The notes: generated by a model not told the origin, from the sequence alone. 64,000 bases of DNA from Endozoicomonas sp. ISHI1 (GCF_024606225.1 NZ_JAGRPU010000010.1:1-64000); one strand, 5' to 3'. Positions 48,877 to 57,689 are shown, numbered from the stretch's first letter. Made by a program: numbers and translations.

Positions 48877-50160
48877 TCAGAAAGGCTGGTTAATGAAGAA
48901 TCGAAGCCGGTTGTCTTCTTTACTGCTGGCGATTTCAGTTCTTACGGTGACACCTTCCACCTTAAAGCGGATGCCACCACCCACGCTGTACTTCATATCG
49001 GTATGGAGTTCTCCCAGGTCGAAGTCGTCAGCAACGCGGCCAGCATCTACAAACAGAGTCCATTGCCACCATGGAATATCGTAAAGAGGTCCGACCACAG
49101 GCAGATCCTCAAGTGGCTGCCAGAATGGAATAGCGCGGAACTCCAGACTGTAAGAAACCGCCGACCGGCCATGGAAACGGTCAGTAGTGTAACCTCTCAG
49201 CTTATCCCACCCCCCCAGAGAAACCCCGGCAAAAGAAGGAGGGCGCTTGAACTCTTGCTCGCCATTGACATGGGTAGTGTCGTTCCAGGTGGGCGTATCA
49301 GCAAGCCAGGCGTTCACTGCGATGACCTGCTGATCAAGATATTCATTGCTGCCGAGGTTGAAGAACTTGCTGAACTCAAATTCCCAGGTCGTCCAGTCTG
49401 TACGGCTTTCGCTACCCCAGTCTCTGGTGTAGGTGAAGGTTGTCCGACTGCCTCGGGACGGCAGCTGACTGGCGTTACGATTGTCGTAATCCAGAATCAA
49501 CTTGATGCCAGCTGCCTTGTCTGCGGAATCTGTTGAGTAGTCATCCAGTTCCTGACTTTTGTAGAAAGGCTGAACCTCGAAAGAGCTGATGCCGGATGTC
49601 AGAGGGTTCCAGACTTGACCCGCAGCGGCATTGCCCAAAGCATCCTGTTTCAGGCTGGACATCGCACCGTCTCGACCTTCTGCAATGGGCAAAATGTATT
49701 TGAAACGGGCCGTGTAGCTTTGTTCAATACTGCCTGTGGTAATGAAGTTGTCCTTACTCGAGTCATTACTGCCGGGTTGCTCTCCGGAAAAGTGAGGGTT
49801 GCCGGGCAAGTAATAACTGGATCGTGTGTAGTCTCCATAAAGAGCATTCACACTCACCAGCATCTGATCAAGATCAGGAATGGTGAGATTATAAAGACCG
49901 GCATAGACCATCGCGGAACCATTGCTGGAGGCGATGGCGGTTCCGAACAGAGAGGCTTGTGGTTGTCCAACGCCCTTGATAACTCCGGCACCACCCAGAG
50001 CGGTGCCCCAGTCTTCAGAACTGAACAGGAAGGGTACGCCGGCAAAATCGTAGTCCTCACCTGCAGGCTCCGCAGCAAACGCGCCTTGAAGTCCTGCAGC
50101 CAGGAGTAGGGAGGCTCCAACAAATTTTAGTTTTTGTTCGCGATATGGATTTATGCGCAT
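48877..50160 (-). CDS. Omp85/BamA-type outer-membrane beta-barrel protein
   Basis: The 427-residue protein has a signal peptide (FVGASLLLAAGLQGAFAA) and then alternating amphipathic strands to a C-terminal Phe (RLRFFINQPF), the usual ending of outer-membrane barrels. KLRGYTTDRFHG matches the conserved loop motif (RGY/RGF) of Omp85 family barrels, and YSVGGGIRFKVEGVTVRTEI fits a penultimate strand pair. POTRA domains are absent, so it is a barrel-only member of the bacterial surface antigen (D15) group and not BamA itself. Its cargo or role is unknown. It is on the same strand as the ilv operon but upstream of its own promoter region. Confidence 0.8.
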   Translation of the reverse strand: MRINPYREQKLKFVGASLLLAAGLQGAFAAEPAGEDYDFAGVPFLFSSEDWGTALGGAGVIKGVGQPQASLFGTAIASSNGSAMVYAGLYNLTIPDLDQMLVSVNALYGDYTRSSYYLPGNPHFSGEQPGSNDSSKDNFITTGSIEQSYTARFKYILPIAEGRDGAMSSLKQDALGNAAAGQVWNPLTSGISSFEVQPFYKSQELDDYSTDSADKAAGIKLILDYDNRNASQLPSRGSRTTFTYTRDWGSESRTDWTTWEFEFSKFFNLGSNEYLDQQVIAVNAWLADTPTWNDTTHVNGEQEFKRPPSFAGVSLGGWDKLRGYTTDRFHGRSAVSYSLEFRAIPFWQPLEDLPVVGPLYDIPWWQWTLFVDAGRVADDFDLGELHTDMKYSVGGGIRFKVEGVTVRTEIASSKEDNRLRFFINQPF

Positions 50161-50387
50161 TGTCTGTTCAGTAGATTCTTAAAGTAATGCGCTATTTTCT
50201 AATTGGTTCGATTGTTCTGGAATAAGAGGTTATTCCTATTGACCTGCCGAACTTTTTATCATGCAGTCGGTGGGTTCTCAGTCAGTGAAAATTAATCTGA
50301 GTCGAAAGTGACTTATGTGATGTTCTGGTTAACCTGTTGTCTGATTTTATTGTCTCCACATTGAAGTGATTCAATTTGCCAGAGTTC

Positions 50388-50843
50388 TCAGCGAGACTGA
50401 CCACTATAACTGGCCCAGACTTTAAAATGGTAGACATCGTCGGCATCAATGGTTAATAACCGATCAGGGTCATAGATGTCCACCAAAGTTGGGTCTTCAC
50501 CGGCGTCCTTTAACCATTTAAATTGGGCAAGCTTGTCAGGATGTTGATTACTTTTCACCTCGAACAGCTGGACAGACGGATCTACGTCGCAGAAACCCGC
50601 ACCCTGGAGGTAATAAATATTCATGGTCTGTCCGCTCCCCGGGAGCGTTTGCAGAGTCCATGGCGAGACATGGTCGATGCATAATCTTGGAAATCCTGTA
50701 GTCACTGTGAAGCTATCGGCACCGGCTCCCTGCAAGAATTCTATCTGTGCCAGACCAACGGAGAATACGTTCAGAGAGCACATCGATAATAAAATCGTCA
50801 AAAACGCCAGCCTGAAAGTTGGATTTGCATTCTGCCTCGACAT
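50388..50843 (-). CDS. Small exported protein, unknown
   Basis: The 151-residue protein starts at ATG 50843, with AGGAG eight bases upstream. LAFLTILLSMCSLNVFSVGLA is a signal peptide. The mature part is acidic with two Cys (RLCIDHV, GAGFCDVDP) that may form a disulfide, and repeated short motifs (EFLQGAGADS, YYLQGAGFCD). I do not recognise a family. It lies directly downstream, on the same strand, of the 3' end of an IS1380-type element, about 40 bases from that end. Confidence 0.6.
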   Translation of the reverse strand: MSRQNANPTFRLAFLTILLSMCSLNVFSVGLAQIEFLQGAGADSFTVTTGFPRLCIDHVSPWTLQTLPGSGQTMNIYYLQGAGFCDVDPSVQLFEVKSNQHPDKLAQFKWLKDAGEDPTLVDIYDPDRLLTIDADDVYHFKVWASYSGQSR

Positions 50844-50881
50844 GATCAAATCTCCTACTGCATTAATGCAGCATTTATTCT

Positions 50882-51030
50882 AGCCCGAATATTTCATAAA
50901 CACTGCTACAGTCCGAATGGTTGATGTTTTTTTGAACAAACGTAGCAGGTATTGCCGTATTTGGTTTAAACAGGCTGTACTGTTGAGCACCGTGGGGCAG
51001 GCTGGCTGGCTGTTTCCCGGATCAGGGTGC
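50882..51030 (-). mobile_element. IS1380-type element, 3' part
   Basis: AGCCCGAATATTTCATAAA at 50882-50900 is the inverted copy of the terminus at 53152-53170. The minus-strand frame reads CLNQIRQYLLRLFKKTS, resembling the end of IS1380-family transposases, and ends just before the terminus. It is separated from the 5' part by the F-box/WD40 gene. A 15-base sequence TTTCCCGGATCAGGG (51013-51027) recurs at 52841-52855. Confidence 0.5.
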
Positions 51031-51158
51031 TTCTTTCTCTTAACTCCACTGACCTCATTGTTTTGAACTTCCATTATAAAATCGACTCAAACAGATCGAA
51101 TCAATTTCGAATGCCCTTTCCAGGCGGGGGTAAGTACTGACTTTGGAGCTTAAAAAAA

Positions 51159-52829
51159 ATGGACCTGATAAACAGCAATGCCAGCATTGAAAATTCACTC
51201 TGGCCAACACCTGAGCAAATTCAGCCGGAGCAAGCACCATCGGGTTTCAGCGCAGGCAGGGAAGTGACTGTCTATGAGAAAAGTCAAAGTTTATTCCTGG
51301 ATTTGCCCGAATTAACACAGCGCATGATTATTCGCTATCTGGGCTTTCGTGAGATTACCCGTTTAAAAAAGGTCTGCAAACATCTTCGCGATCTTGTTGA
51401 AAACGATAAAGCTCAGGAAAGAGCTTGGTATCGCCAGATTCCTTCGCCGTACCCATTTCAACTAGAGTCCATACTCAGGGCAAAAGACGAGCAACAACTC
51501 CGTCATTGGTTGAAGCCGTTTGCGGATAGGGGCGCTGTCGAGTCACTCATAGAACAACAAAAGAGTCTTTATTTTCCTGCTCAGTTACTGTTCATCAACA
51601 GTAAACTGATGTCTCAATGTGAGAAGTTCAAGTTAGTGGATAAAGCCGAAATCCGCCATGTAAACCAAGTCAAGACAGCCTCCTTCAGCCCCGATGGCCG
51701 CCATCTGGTGACCGCCAGTCACGATGACCGCCATCTGTTGAACGGCAGCCATAAAATCTATGTTCAGAAAGACGATGGATCATGGGAACCAAAAGTCGCC
51801 ATTTCCCATGATCGTAGTGTCCTCTTTGCCAACGTCAGCCGTGATGGCCGTCATCTGGTGATCGGCAATGTCGATAGAACGGCAAGAATCTATGGTCTGG
51901 AAGACGATGGAACATCGAAAATAACAGCCACCATTACCCACACTTGCAAGATCAATACAGCCACCTTCAGCGCCGATGGCCGTCATCTGGTCACCGCCAG
52001 TAACGATAAAACAGCGAAAATCTATGGTCTGGAGGAGGATGGATCATGGGAAATAAAAAACACCATTACCCATACTATCCCGGTCCTTTCAGCCACCTTC
52101 AGTGCTGATAGCCGTCATGCGGTGACCACCGGAAGTGATGAAGTGAAAATCCTTAGCCAGGGGGACGATGGATCATGGGAAGTAGAGGACACTATTCATC
52201 AAAGATGGATCATTTCGGCCAAGCTCAGCCCCAATGGCCGTCATCTGGTGATCATCGGTGATGATACAATTCAAAAAATTTATGTTCAGGGGGCTGCTGG
52301 ATCATGGGTAGAAAAAAACACCCGTGTATACGGTACCCCCGCCTCTGCCAAATTCAGTGCCGACAGCTGCCACCTGGCGACCGTCGGCTGGGATGGCCAA
52401 GTGATAATCTTTAGCCTGCAAGACGATGGATCATGGCAGGAAATAGCCACAAGTGAGCATGACCTGGTTGTTGTCTCAGCCACATTCAGCGCCGATAGCC
52501 GCCATCTGGTGACCGCCAGTTATGATAGTACGGCGAAAATCTTTAACCTGCAGGACGATGGATCATGGCAAGAAATAGCCACAATTGTTCATGACGATGG
52601 TGTCCGCTCAGCCACATTCAGCACCGATGGCCTCCATGTTGTGACCGCCAGTAATGACGGCACGGCGAAAATCAGTGGCCTGCAAGCGGGTGGATCATGG
52701 CGGGTAAAAGCCATCATTCAACATAATGATGCAGTTACCTCAGCCGACTTCAGCGCCGATAGCCGACATGTGGTGACCGTCGATGAAGATTACAAGTTGA
52801 GAATCACTGAATTATGGAAGAACGATTAA
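51159..52829 (+). CDS. F-box and WD40-repeat protein (eukaryotic-like, candidate effector)
   Basis: The 556-residue protein has an F-box at about 44-90: LFLDLPELTQRMIIRYLGF, then LKKVCKHLRDLVENDK and ERAWYRQI match the eukaryotic pattern LPxELxxxIxxYL...VCKxxxxL...LW. From about 165 to the end there are nine WD40-like repeats of roughly 41 residues, each with a core such as SATFSADSRHLVTAS and TAKIYGLEDDGSW. F-box/WD40 proteins are substrate adaptors of SCF ubiquitin ligases in eukaryotes. A bacterial copy would be expected to act inside a host cell, recruiting Skp1/Cul1. GGAG precedes the ATG by ten bases. No export signal is visible. The gene lies between two halves of an IS1380-type element and opposite to its transposase. 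Confidence 0.85.
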   Translation: MDLINSNASIENSLWPTPEQIQPEQAPSGFSAGREVTVYEKSQSLFLDLPELTQRMIIRYLGFREITRLKKVCKHLRDLVENDKAQERAWYRQIPSPYPFQLESILRAKDEQQLRHWLKPFADRGAVESLIEQQKSLYFPAQLLFINSKLMSQCEKFKLVDKAEIRHVNQVKTASFSPDGRHLVTASHDDRHLLNGSHKIYVQKDDGSWEPKVAISHDRSVLFANVSRDGRHLVIGNVDRTARIYGLEDDGTSKITATITHTCKINTATFSADGRHLVTASNDKTAKIYGLEEDGSWEIKNTITHTIPVLSATFSADSRHAVTTGSDEVKILSQGDDGSWEVEDTIHQRWIISAKLSPNGRHLVIIGDDTIQKIYVQGAAGSWVEKNTRVYGTPASAKFSADSCHLATVGWDGQVIIFSLQDDGSWQEIATSEHDLVVVSATFSADSRHLVTASYDSTAKIFNLQDDGSWQEIATIVHDDGVRSATFSTDGLHVVTASNDGTAKISGLQAGGSWRVKAIIQHNDAVTSADFSADSRHVVTVDEDYKLRITELWKND

Positions 52830-52840
52830 TGATCGAATAT

Positions 52841-53170
52841 TTTCCCGGATCAGGGCTCCTCTTTTTCATACTGGAATGGTCAGTATAAGATTGATGTCGT
52901 TTGTCCCGGATTGCCTTAATGAGCCGGGGAATGAGCTCAGTACAGATGGCCATTTCATGAAGCAGTAAAGCACCAAAATCGAAGGACAACTCCCTTCAGT
53001 TAAAATCAGCTCTGACAGTTTTACCATTAACGGGGTGAAAACGAAGAGCTTCTTGTGTATGTTTCGCCATAGCAGGTTCCGGTTTGCTTCTTCCGAAGCT
53101 TTCTTTTGGTCGACCCAATCATATCAGGTGATTGGGAGGAACCTGCTCTTATTTATGAAATATTCGGGCT
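52841..53170 (-). mobile_element. IS1380-type element, 5' part with broken transposase
   Basis: The right terminus TTTATGAAATATTCGGGCT (53152-53170) is the inverted match to 50882-50900. About 80 bases in from it, ATG 53070 starts MAKHTQEALRFHPVNGKTVR, the amino terminus of IS1380-family transposases. After a frameshift near 53000 it continues as FDFGALLLHEMAICTELIPR and IRDKRHQSYTDHS, then loses similarity at about 52865 where the passenger region begins. The rest of the transposase is missing except for a short tail at 50900-51000. Confidence 0.75.
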
Positions 53171-53372
53171 GGGAGGCTGTCGTTTGTTCGGGTACAAATC
53201 CTTGATAATAGAAACGAGCAACCATCAGATAGATAGCATCCCGTTTCTTGAGAGTTTGCAGGTTTAGCATCGAAACTGCTCCGGACTTTAATATTGTCAC
53301 TATCAATATCGTCAATCGATAATAATCCGTATTAATCAATACAGTGCCCGAATCGAATCAGGATAGGCTCAC
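53171..53372. other. Intergenic region with a truncated unknown frame upstream of csdA
   Basis: On the minus strand a frame beginning MLNLQTLKKRDAIYLMVARF runs for about 34 codons and then enters the IS1380 terminus, so it may be a gene cut by that insertion. No family is recognised. The promoter of the plus-strand csdA-csdE gene should also lie here; no clear hexamers were found. Confidence 0.35.
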
Positions 53373-55061
53373 ATGAACCTGAAAAAGCAGTTTCCCATTC
53401 TGGAGCAGAACGTCCACGGTCATCCTTTGGTGTATTTAGATAATGCTGCCACTACCCAGAAGCCTTTCCCGGTCATTGAAGCCATCAATCGCTTTTATCG
53501 GGAAGCCAATGCCAATGTACATCGTGCGTCACACTACCTGAGTGCTCGCTCAACCCACGCATTTGAGGAAGCAAGGGAGGAGGTCAAGCATTTCCTGAAT
53601 GCCGCCAGTTCAGATGAAATTATCTGGACTCGGGGAGCGACAGAAGCTCTGAATCTGGTCGCTCAAAGTTGGGGAAGAAGTCAGTTGCAGCCGGGTGATG
53701 AAATTCTGCTTTCGGCCATGGAGCATCATGCCAATATTGTGCCCTGGCAACTGGTAGCCGAACAAACGGGAGCCGTGATCAAAGTTATTAATATCACAGA
53801 GCAGGGGGAGCTTGACCTCAACAGTTTTCGTGCACAGTTGACGGATAGGACCAGGATTCTTGGCATTACCCATGTCTCCAATGCGATTGGAACAGTGAAT
53901 CCGGTTGAAACGCTTATACCTGAAGCTAAAGCCGTGGGCGCACTGGTGTTAGTGGATGGCGCTCAGGCGGTGGCGCACTGCAGTGTTGATGTACAGAAAC
54001 TGAACTGCGACTTCTATGTTTTTTCCGGCCATAAAGTGTTTGGCCCGACGGGTATCGGTGTTTTATACGGTCGAAAAGCTTTGCTGGAAGCCATGCCGCC
54101 CTGGCAGGCCGGGGGAGAAATGATTCGGCAGGTCAGTTTCAGTGGCACCTCGTTTAACAAATTACCGTTCAAGTTCGAAGCCGGTACTCCCAATGTTTCG
54201 GGCGTGATCGGACTTAGGGAAGCTATCCGGTTTTTGAGGTCGCTGGATATGGAAGAGGTTGCCCAGCATGAAGACAGGTTGAGAAAAACAGCTGAAGAAG
54301 GTCTGAGAAATATTCCGGGAGTCACCCTGGTGGGGGAAACCAGACATAAAGTCTCTGTTGTCTCGTTTGTGGTCGAAGAGTTTCACAATCAGGATATTGG
54401 TCTTTTGCTGGATCAACAGGGTATAGCCGTAAGGACCGGCCATCATTGCACCATGCCGTTGATGGAGCATCTGGGATTGGCAGGAACCATCAGAGCTTCT
54501 TTTTCCGTCTATAACACGCTCGAAGATGTGGAGGCGTTTCTGAAAGCGCTCATCCGTATTGTGAAAGGCGAGTTTAATTCTGTTCATGAGAGTAAAGAGG
54601 TTAAGGGTGATTCAGCCTTCTTCAATCAGCTTGAAGGTGAACATGCTGCTGAGTTCACAAAAGACCAGATTTTCCAGGCCATCACTGCTTCCCGGAGCTG
54701 GCAGGACAAATACCTGCATATTATGTTGCTTGGTAAGAAACTGCCCTCTTTGCCAGAAGCCATGAAAACGGAAGAGTCACGACTCCATGGTTGTGAAAGT
54801 ACTGTCTGGCTGCACCACTTTTATGATGAGCAGACCATGAACATTTACTTTGCTGTGGACTCCGATGCCAGAGTGATAAGAGGACTGATCGCTATTGTGC
54901 TCTCCGTTTTTAACGGTTGCACACCAAAAGACATTAGTCGTTTTGATATGGATGGTTGGTTTGCCAGACTGGATCTTTATAACCATCTGAGTCCCTCACG
55001 GGGTAATGGGCTCAGGGCGATTATAAACGAGATCAGGTCTCTTGCTCACCGGTTTGAGTAA
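53373..55061 (+). CDS. Cysteine desulfurase fused to SufE-type sulfur acceptor (CsdA-CsdE fusion)
   Basis: Residues 1-405 are a class V PLP cysteine desulfurase of the SufS/CsdA type: VYLDNAATTQKP, MEHHANIVPW, the PLP lysine K221 in SGHKVFGPTGIG, and the catalytic C359 in RTGHHCTMPLM. Residues ~430-560 are a SufE/CsdE domain with its acceptor cysteine C474 in RLHGCESTVWL. The first part takes sulfur from cysteine as a persulfide. The second normally is a separate protein that receives it and hands it on for Fe-S cluster or tRNA/cofactor thiolation. Fusion would keep donor and acceptor together. The gene is alone: no sufBCD or tcdA-like gene is adjacent. It ends 29 bases inside the convergent transporter gene. 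Confidence 0.92.
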   Translation: MNLKKQFPILEQNVHGHPLVYLDNAATTQKPFPVIEAINRFYREANANVHRASHYLSARSTHAFEEAREEVKHFLNAASSDEIIWTRGATEALNLVAQSWGRSQLQPGDEILLSAMEHHANIVPWQLVAEQTGAVIKVINITEQGELDLNSFRAQLTDRTRILGITHVSNAIGTVNPVETLIPEAKAVGALVLVDGAQAVAHCSVDVQKLNCDFYVFSGHKVFGPTGIGVLYGRKALLEAMPPWQAGGEMIRQVSFSGTSFNKLPFKFEAGTPNVSGVIGLREAIRFLRSLDMEEVAQHEDRLRKTAEEGLRNIPGVTLVGETRHKVSVVSFVVEEFHNQDIGLLLDQQGIAVRTGHHCTMPLMEHLGLAGTIRASFSVYNTLEDVEAFLKALIRIVKGEFNSVHESKEVKGDSAFFNQLEGEHAAEFTKDQIFQAITASRSWQDKYLHIMLLGKKLPSLPEAMKTEESRLHGCESTVWLHHFYDEQTMNIYFAVDSDARVIRGLIAIVLSVFNGCTPKDISRFDMDGWFARLDLYNHLSPSRGNGLRAIINEIRSLAHRFE

Positions 55062-55986
55062 CGTTATCTCTCTTTGCCCACCAGGTAGCAAGAACAGAGC
55101 CTGTGATGTTATGCCAGATGCTAAAGAAGGTGGCCGGCAGGGCTGCGGCAGGCGTAAAGAATTTAGTAGCCAATACTACCGCCAGGCCGGAGTTCTGCAT
55201 ACCGACTTCAATGGCGACAGTCTTGCAGGTTTTCCGGTCAAAGCCTGATAGATGCGCTACCAGATAACCCAGACTCAGACCTGTGCCATTGTGCAGTGCC
55301 ACTGCCAGAATGGTGATGAGTCCAATTTCTGGAAGCTCTTGAGCGTTAGACGCCACTACGACGGCAATGACCAGAAGAATAGTTGCCATGGAACAGAGTG
55401 GAAACAGGGGGTTCAGTTTTTGCACGAAACCATGGCAGAAATGGTTGACCAGAATCCCCAGCGCCACCGGAAAAATAACCACCTTGGCCAGACTCCACAT
55501 CATTGCCAGTGGTTCCACTTCAATATATTGGTGGGCAAGAAGACTGATTAACAAGGGGGTAGCGAAAGCGCCTGTCAGGGTTGATAAAGCTGTCATGGAA
55601 ATGGACAGGGCAACATCGCCTTTTGCCAGATAACACAGTACGTTTGAAGCGGTTCCTCCGGCAACACTGCCCGCCAGAATCATGCCTATCGTCAGATCCA
55701 CAGGAAGACTCAGAAGTTGTGCAATCAATAACCCGGCAAAAGGCATGATCCCAAATTGCAGCATCACCCCTGTATAGAGCGCGGGTAAACGATCTTTGAT
55801 CCGGGCAAAGTCGTTCACTGATAAGGTCAGTCCCATAAACAACATGATCAGGCTGAGTCCGTGACTAATCAGGTAGCCCAGATGATCAAAACTCTCGGGG
55901 AAGGAATAAGCCAGAGCTGAAAAGATAACAGCCCATAGAGGAAACAGTCGTGTCATTGTATTTAAAAGCATGAAGGTTTTTTGCAC
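55033..55986 (-). CDS. Bile acid:sodium symporter family (BASS) transporter
   Basis: The 317-residue integral membrane protein has 9-10 predicted helices. Family features are SLIMLFMGLTLSVNDFARI, the GxxxGGTASNVL stretch (AGSVAGGTASNVLCYLAKGD) and EVGMQNSGLAVVLA, which match the Na-binding crossover motifs of the bile acid:Na symporter (SBF) family. Bacterial members take up organic anions such as pantoate or other carboxylates with sodium; the substrate here is unknown. The start is uncertain: GTG 55986 overlaps the only GGAG, while ATG 55971 is 14 bases from it. It converges with the csdA-csdE gene and diverges from the flagellar operon. Confidence 0.88.
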   Translation of the reverse strand: MQKTFMLLNTMTRLFPLWAVIFSALAYSFPESFDHLGYLISHGLSLIMLFMGLTLSVNDFARIKDRLPALYTGVMLQFGIMPFAGLLIAQLLSLPVDLTIGMILAGSVAGGTASNVLCYLAKGDVALSISMTALSTLTGAFATPLLISLLAHQYIEVEPLAMMWSLAKVVIFPVALGILVNHFCHGFVQKLNPLFPLCSMATILLVIAVVVASNAQELPEIGLITILAVALHNGTGLSLGYLVAHLSGFDRKTCKTVAIEVGMQNSGLAVVLATKFFTPAAALPATFFSIWHNITGSVLATWWAKRDNVTQTGEQET

Positions 55987-56229
55987 TCCAATTATTAATC
56001 GCTAGTTACTAAAGATTTTCCCGGGTCGCTAGATAAATCTTAAGTCAACGTGAACTTGGGTGACAGACCACTGAGAGATATAAGAGTGGCAAAGCGAGCA
56101 TTGACACAGGCAATCTGTTTTTGCTGTGCAAGCTGCTTAATTCAGCAATGAATAAATAGCAATGAATAAAAGCAGGGTTGTCGTCGATTAGGAGTAAATC
56201 AATAACGATAAAGCAGGAGCTTAACTCCT
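55987..56229. promoter_or_regulatory. Divergent control region upstream of flgB
   Basis: It holds a tandem 14-base repeat (AGCAATGAATAAA at 56144-56156 and 56158-56170) and a self-complementary AGGAG-CTTAA-CTCCT (56215-56229). The latter places the flgB ribosome binding site in a small hairpin ending at the base before ATG 56230. No good sigma-54 or sigma-28 promoter match was found by eye, so the start of transcription is not assigned. No flgA, flgM or flgN is found upstream within the window. Confidence 0.5.
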
Positions 56230-56616
56230 ATGGCCATCAGCTTTGAGTCTGCGTTGGGTGTTCATCCCCAGGCGCTGGCGTTTCGTGGAATCCGTGCTGA
56301 AGTGATTGCCGGAAACCTGGCAAACATTGATACACCGGGTTTTAAAGCCCGGGATGTAGAGTTTAAAAGCATCTTAAAGGGTCAACTTTCCGGAGATGCT
56401 TCTACCGACGACAGGCATCTGGACATGCCACCCTCAGCACAAGACAGTTCAATGATGTATCGCATTCCATTCCAGCAAAGTACTGATGGCAATTCGGTTG
56501 AATTGGGCGTTGAGCAGGCTTCCTTCTCCCAGAATGCTATGGATTTTCAAACCAGCCTTATTTTTCTGCGTAAAAAGCTGGGCTCCCTTGAGCAGGCTAT
56601 TAAGGGAGGACTATAA
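56230..56616 (+). CDS. flgB: Flagellar basal-body rod protein FlgB
   Basis: The 128-residue rod protein is close to the usual ~135. RGIRAEVIAGNLANIDTPGF is the conserved amino-terminal rod/hook motif (ANxxTPGxK), and the C-terminal helix carries SFSQNAMDFQTSLIFLRKKL. It is exported by the flagellar type III apparatus and forms the cell-proximal rod with FlgC, FlgF and FlgG. First gene of the operon, with a canonical AGGAG ten bases upstream of the ATG that can pair with CTCCT next to the start codon. It is followed directly by flgC. Confidence 0.95.
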   Translation: MAISFESALGVHPQALAFRGIRAEVIAGNLANIDTPGFKARDVEFKSILKGQLSGDASTDDRHLDMPPSAQDSSMMYRIPFQQSTDGNSVELGVEQASFSQNAMDFQTSLIFLRKKLGSLEQAIKGGL

Positions 56617-57036
56617 ATGAAATTGAACAACCTCTATGAAATATCTGGTTCGGCGTTGAATGCCCAGATGGTTCGCCTTAATACCATTGCCAGTAATCTG
56701 GCTAATATCTCCAGTGCGGGTAGCACGCCTGAAGAAGCATACCGTCCCGTCAGACCTCTTTTTTCTGCTTTCTACAAGCAGACTGTTGGAGAGAATGCAG
56801 GCGCTGCCCGGGTGCAGGTTGATGATGTATTGGAAATGCCACCCAGTGAAAAAAATAAACGATACGAACCTGATAACCCCCTGGCGAATCAGGAGGGTTA
56901 TGTTTTCTATCCCGACATTAATGTGATGCAGGAAATGGCTGACATGCTGTCGGCCACTCGCAGCTACCAGAGCAGTATGGAAGTGATGGTGAGCGCCAAG
57001 AAATTACAGCAACGATTGCTGTCGCTTGGTGAGTAA
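56617..57036 (+). CDS. flgC: Flagellar basal-body rod protein FlgC
   Basis: The 139-residue protein has the rod motif NTIASNLANISSAGSTPEEA and the C-terminal helix SATRSYQSSMEVMVSAKKLQ that packs in the rod's D0 core. The ATG follows the flgB stop without a gap, and GGAGG lies just upstream inside flgB. Length and motifs are normal for the family. Confidence 0.95.
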   Translation: MKLNNLYEISGSALNAQMVRLNTIASNLANISSAGSTPEEAYRPVRPLFSAFYKQTVGENAGAARVQVDDVLEMPPSEKNKRYEPDNPLANQEGYVFYPDINVMQEMADMLSATRSYQSSMEVMVSAKKLQQRLLSLGE

Positions 57037-57047
57037 AAAGGAGCACT

Positions 57048-57689
57048 ATGACAGGCATTAATCCGGTTTCATCAGGCAGCGGCGCTAACCCTGTGAACAA
57101 TGACAGCCGAACGCTACAGGTCAACCAGGACCAATTTATTGAACTGTTCATCGCACAATTGAACAACCAGGATCCCCTGGCGCCGATGGACACAAACCAG
57201 ATGCTGACCCAGCTTTCCCAAATATCCTCTGTTGAAAGCCTTAACTCGATTGACGATCGCATTGGTGGTTTGACCAGTTCACTTCAGCAGTCCCAGTCTC
57301 TGGGGGCTGCTGGACTGGTAGGGAAAGAAGTATGGGTTGAGTCCAACAGTCTGTCGGTAGAAGAGGCAGGTCAGTTCAGCGGAAGGACTGAGTTGCAGGT
57401 CAATGCTTCGGACGTCCTTATTCGGGTTTATACGCCGGATGGTAGTCTGGTTCAGTCCAAATCACTGGGTCAACAGTCCGCAGGTATCGTTCCATTCACT
57501 CTCGATGATCTTGTTCCCGGGCAATACACAGTCACGGCAACCGGAGTCAACGGTAATGAAGCATACAGCGGTACGCTGTCTATGAAATCTACGGTGTCTG
57601 GTATCAATATGACCAATGCCGGAGCTGAATTAAGGCTTGAGGGCATGGGATCTGTGCCACTGTCTTCTATCTCGATCATTGGCAACTGA
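57048..57689 (+). CDS. flgD: Flagellar hook assembly scaffold FlgD
   Basis: The 213-residue hook cap protein has DQFIELFIAQLNNQDPLAPM and QMLTQLSQISSVESLNSI, the conserved amino-terminal FlgD region, followed by the FlgD Tudor/Ig-like C-terminal domain (VLIRVYTPDGSLVQSKSLG, GQYTVTATGVNGNE). It caps the growing hook, guides FlgE assembly and is later replaced by FlgK. AAGGAG lies five bases upstream of the ATG. Confidence 0.95.
   Translation: MTGINPVSSGSGANPVNNDSRTLQVNQDQFIELFIAQLNNQDPLAPMDTNQMLTQLSQISSVESLNSIDDRIGGLTSSLQQSQSLGAAGLVGKEVWVESNSLSVEEAGQFSGRTELQVNASDVLIRVYTPDGSLVQSKSLGQQSAGIVPFTLDDLVPGQYTVTATGVNGNEAYSGTLSMKSTVSGINMTNAGAELRLEGMGSVPLSSISIIGN

Noticed and set aside
49003..50109. Plus-strand frames opposite the Omp85-type gene (177 and 164 codons)
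   Set aside because: No motifs; the minus frame has a signal peptide, RGY motif and terminal Phe.
56060..56140. Sigma-54 promoter before flgB
   Set aside because: Candidate TGGCA...TTGA and GGCAA...TTTGC pairs have the wrong spacing between the GG and GC elements.
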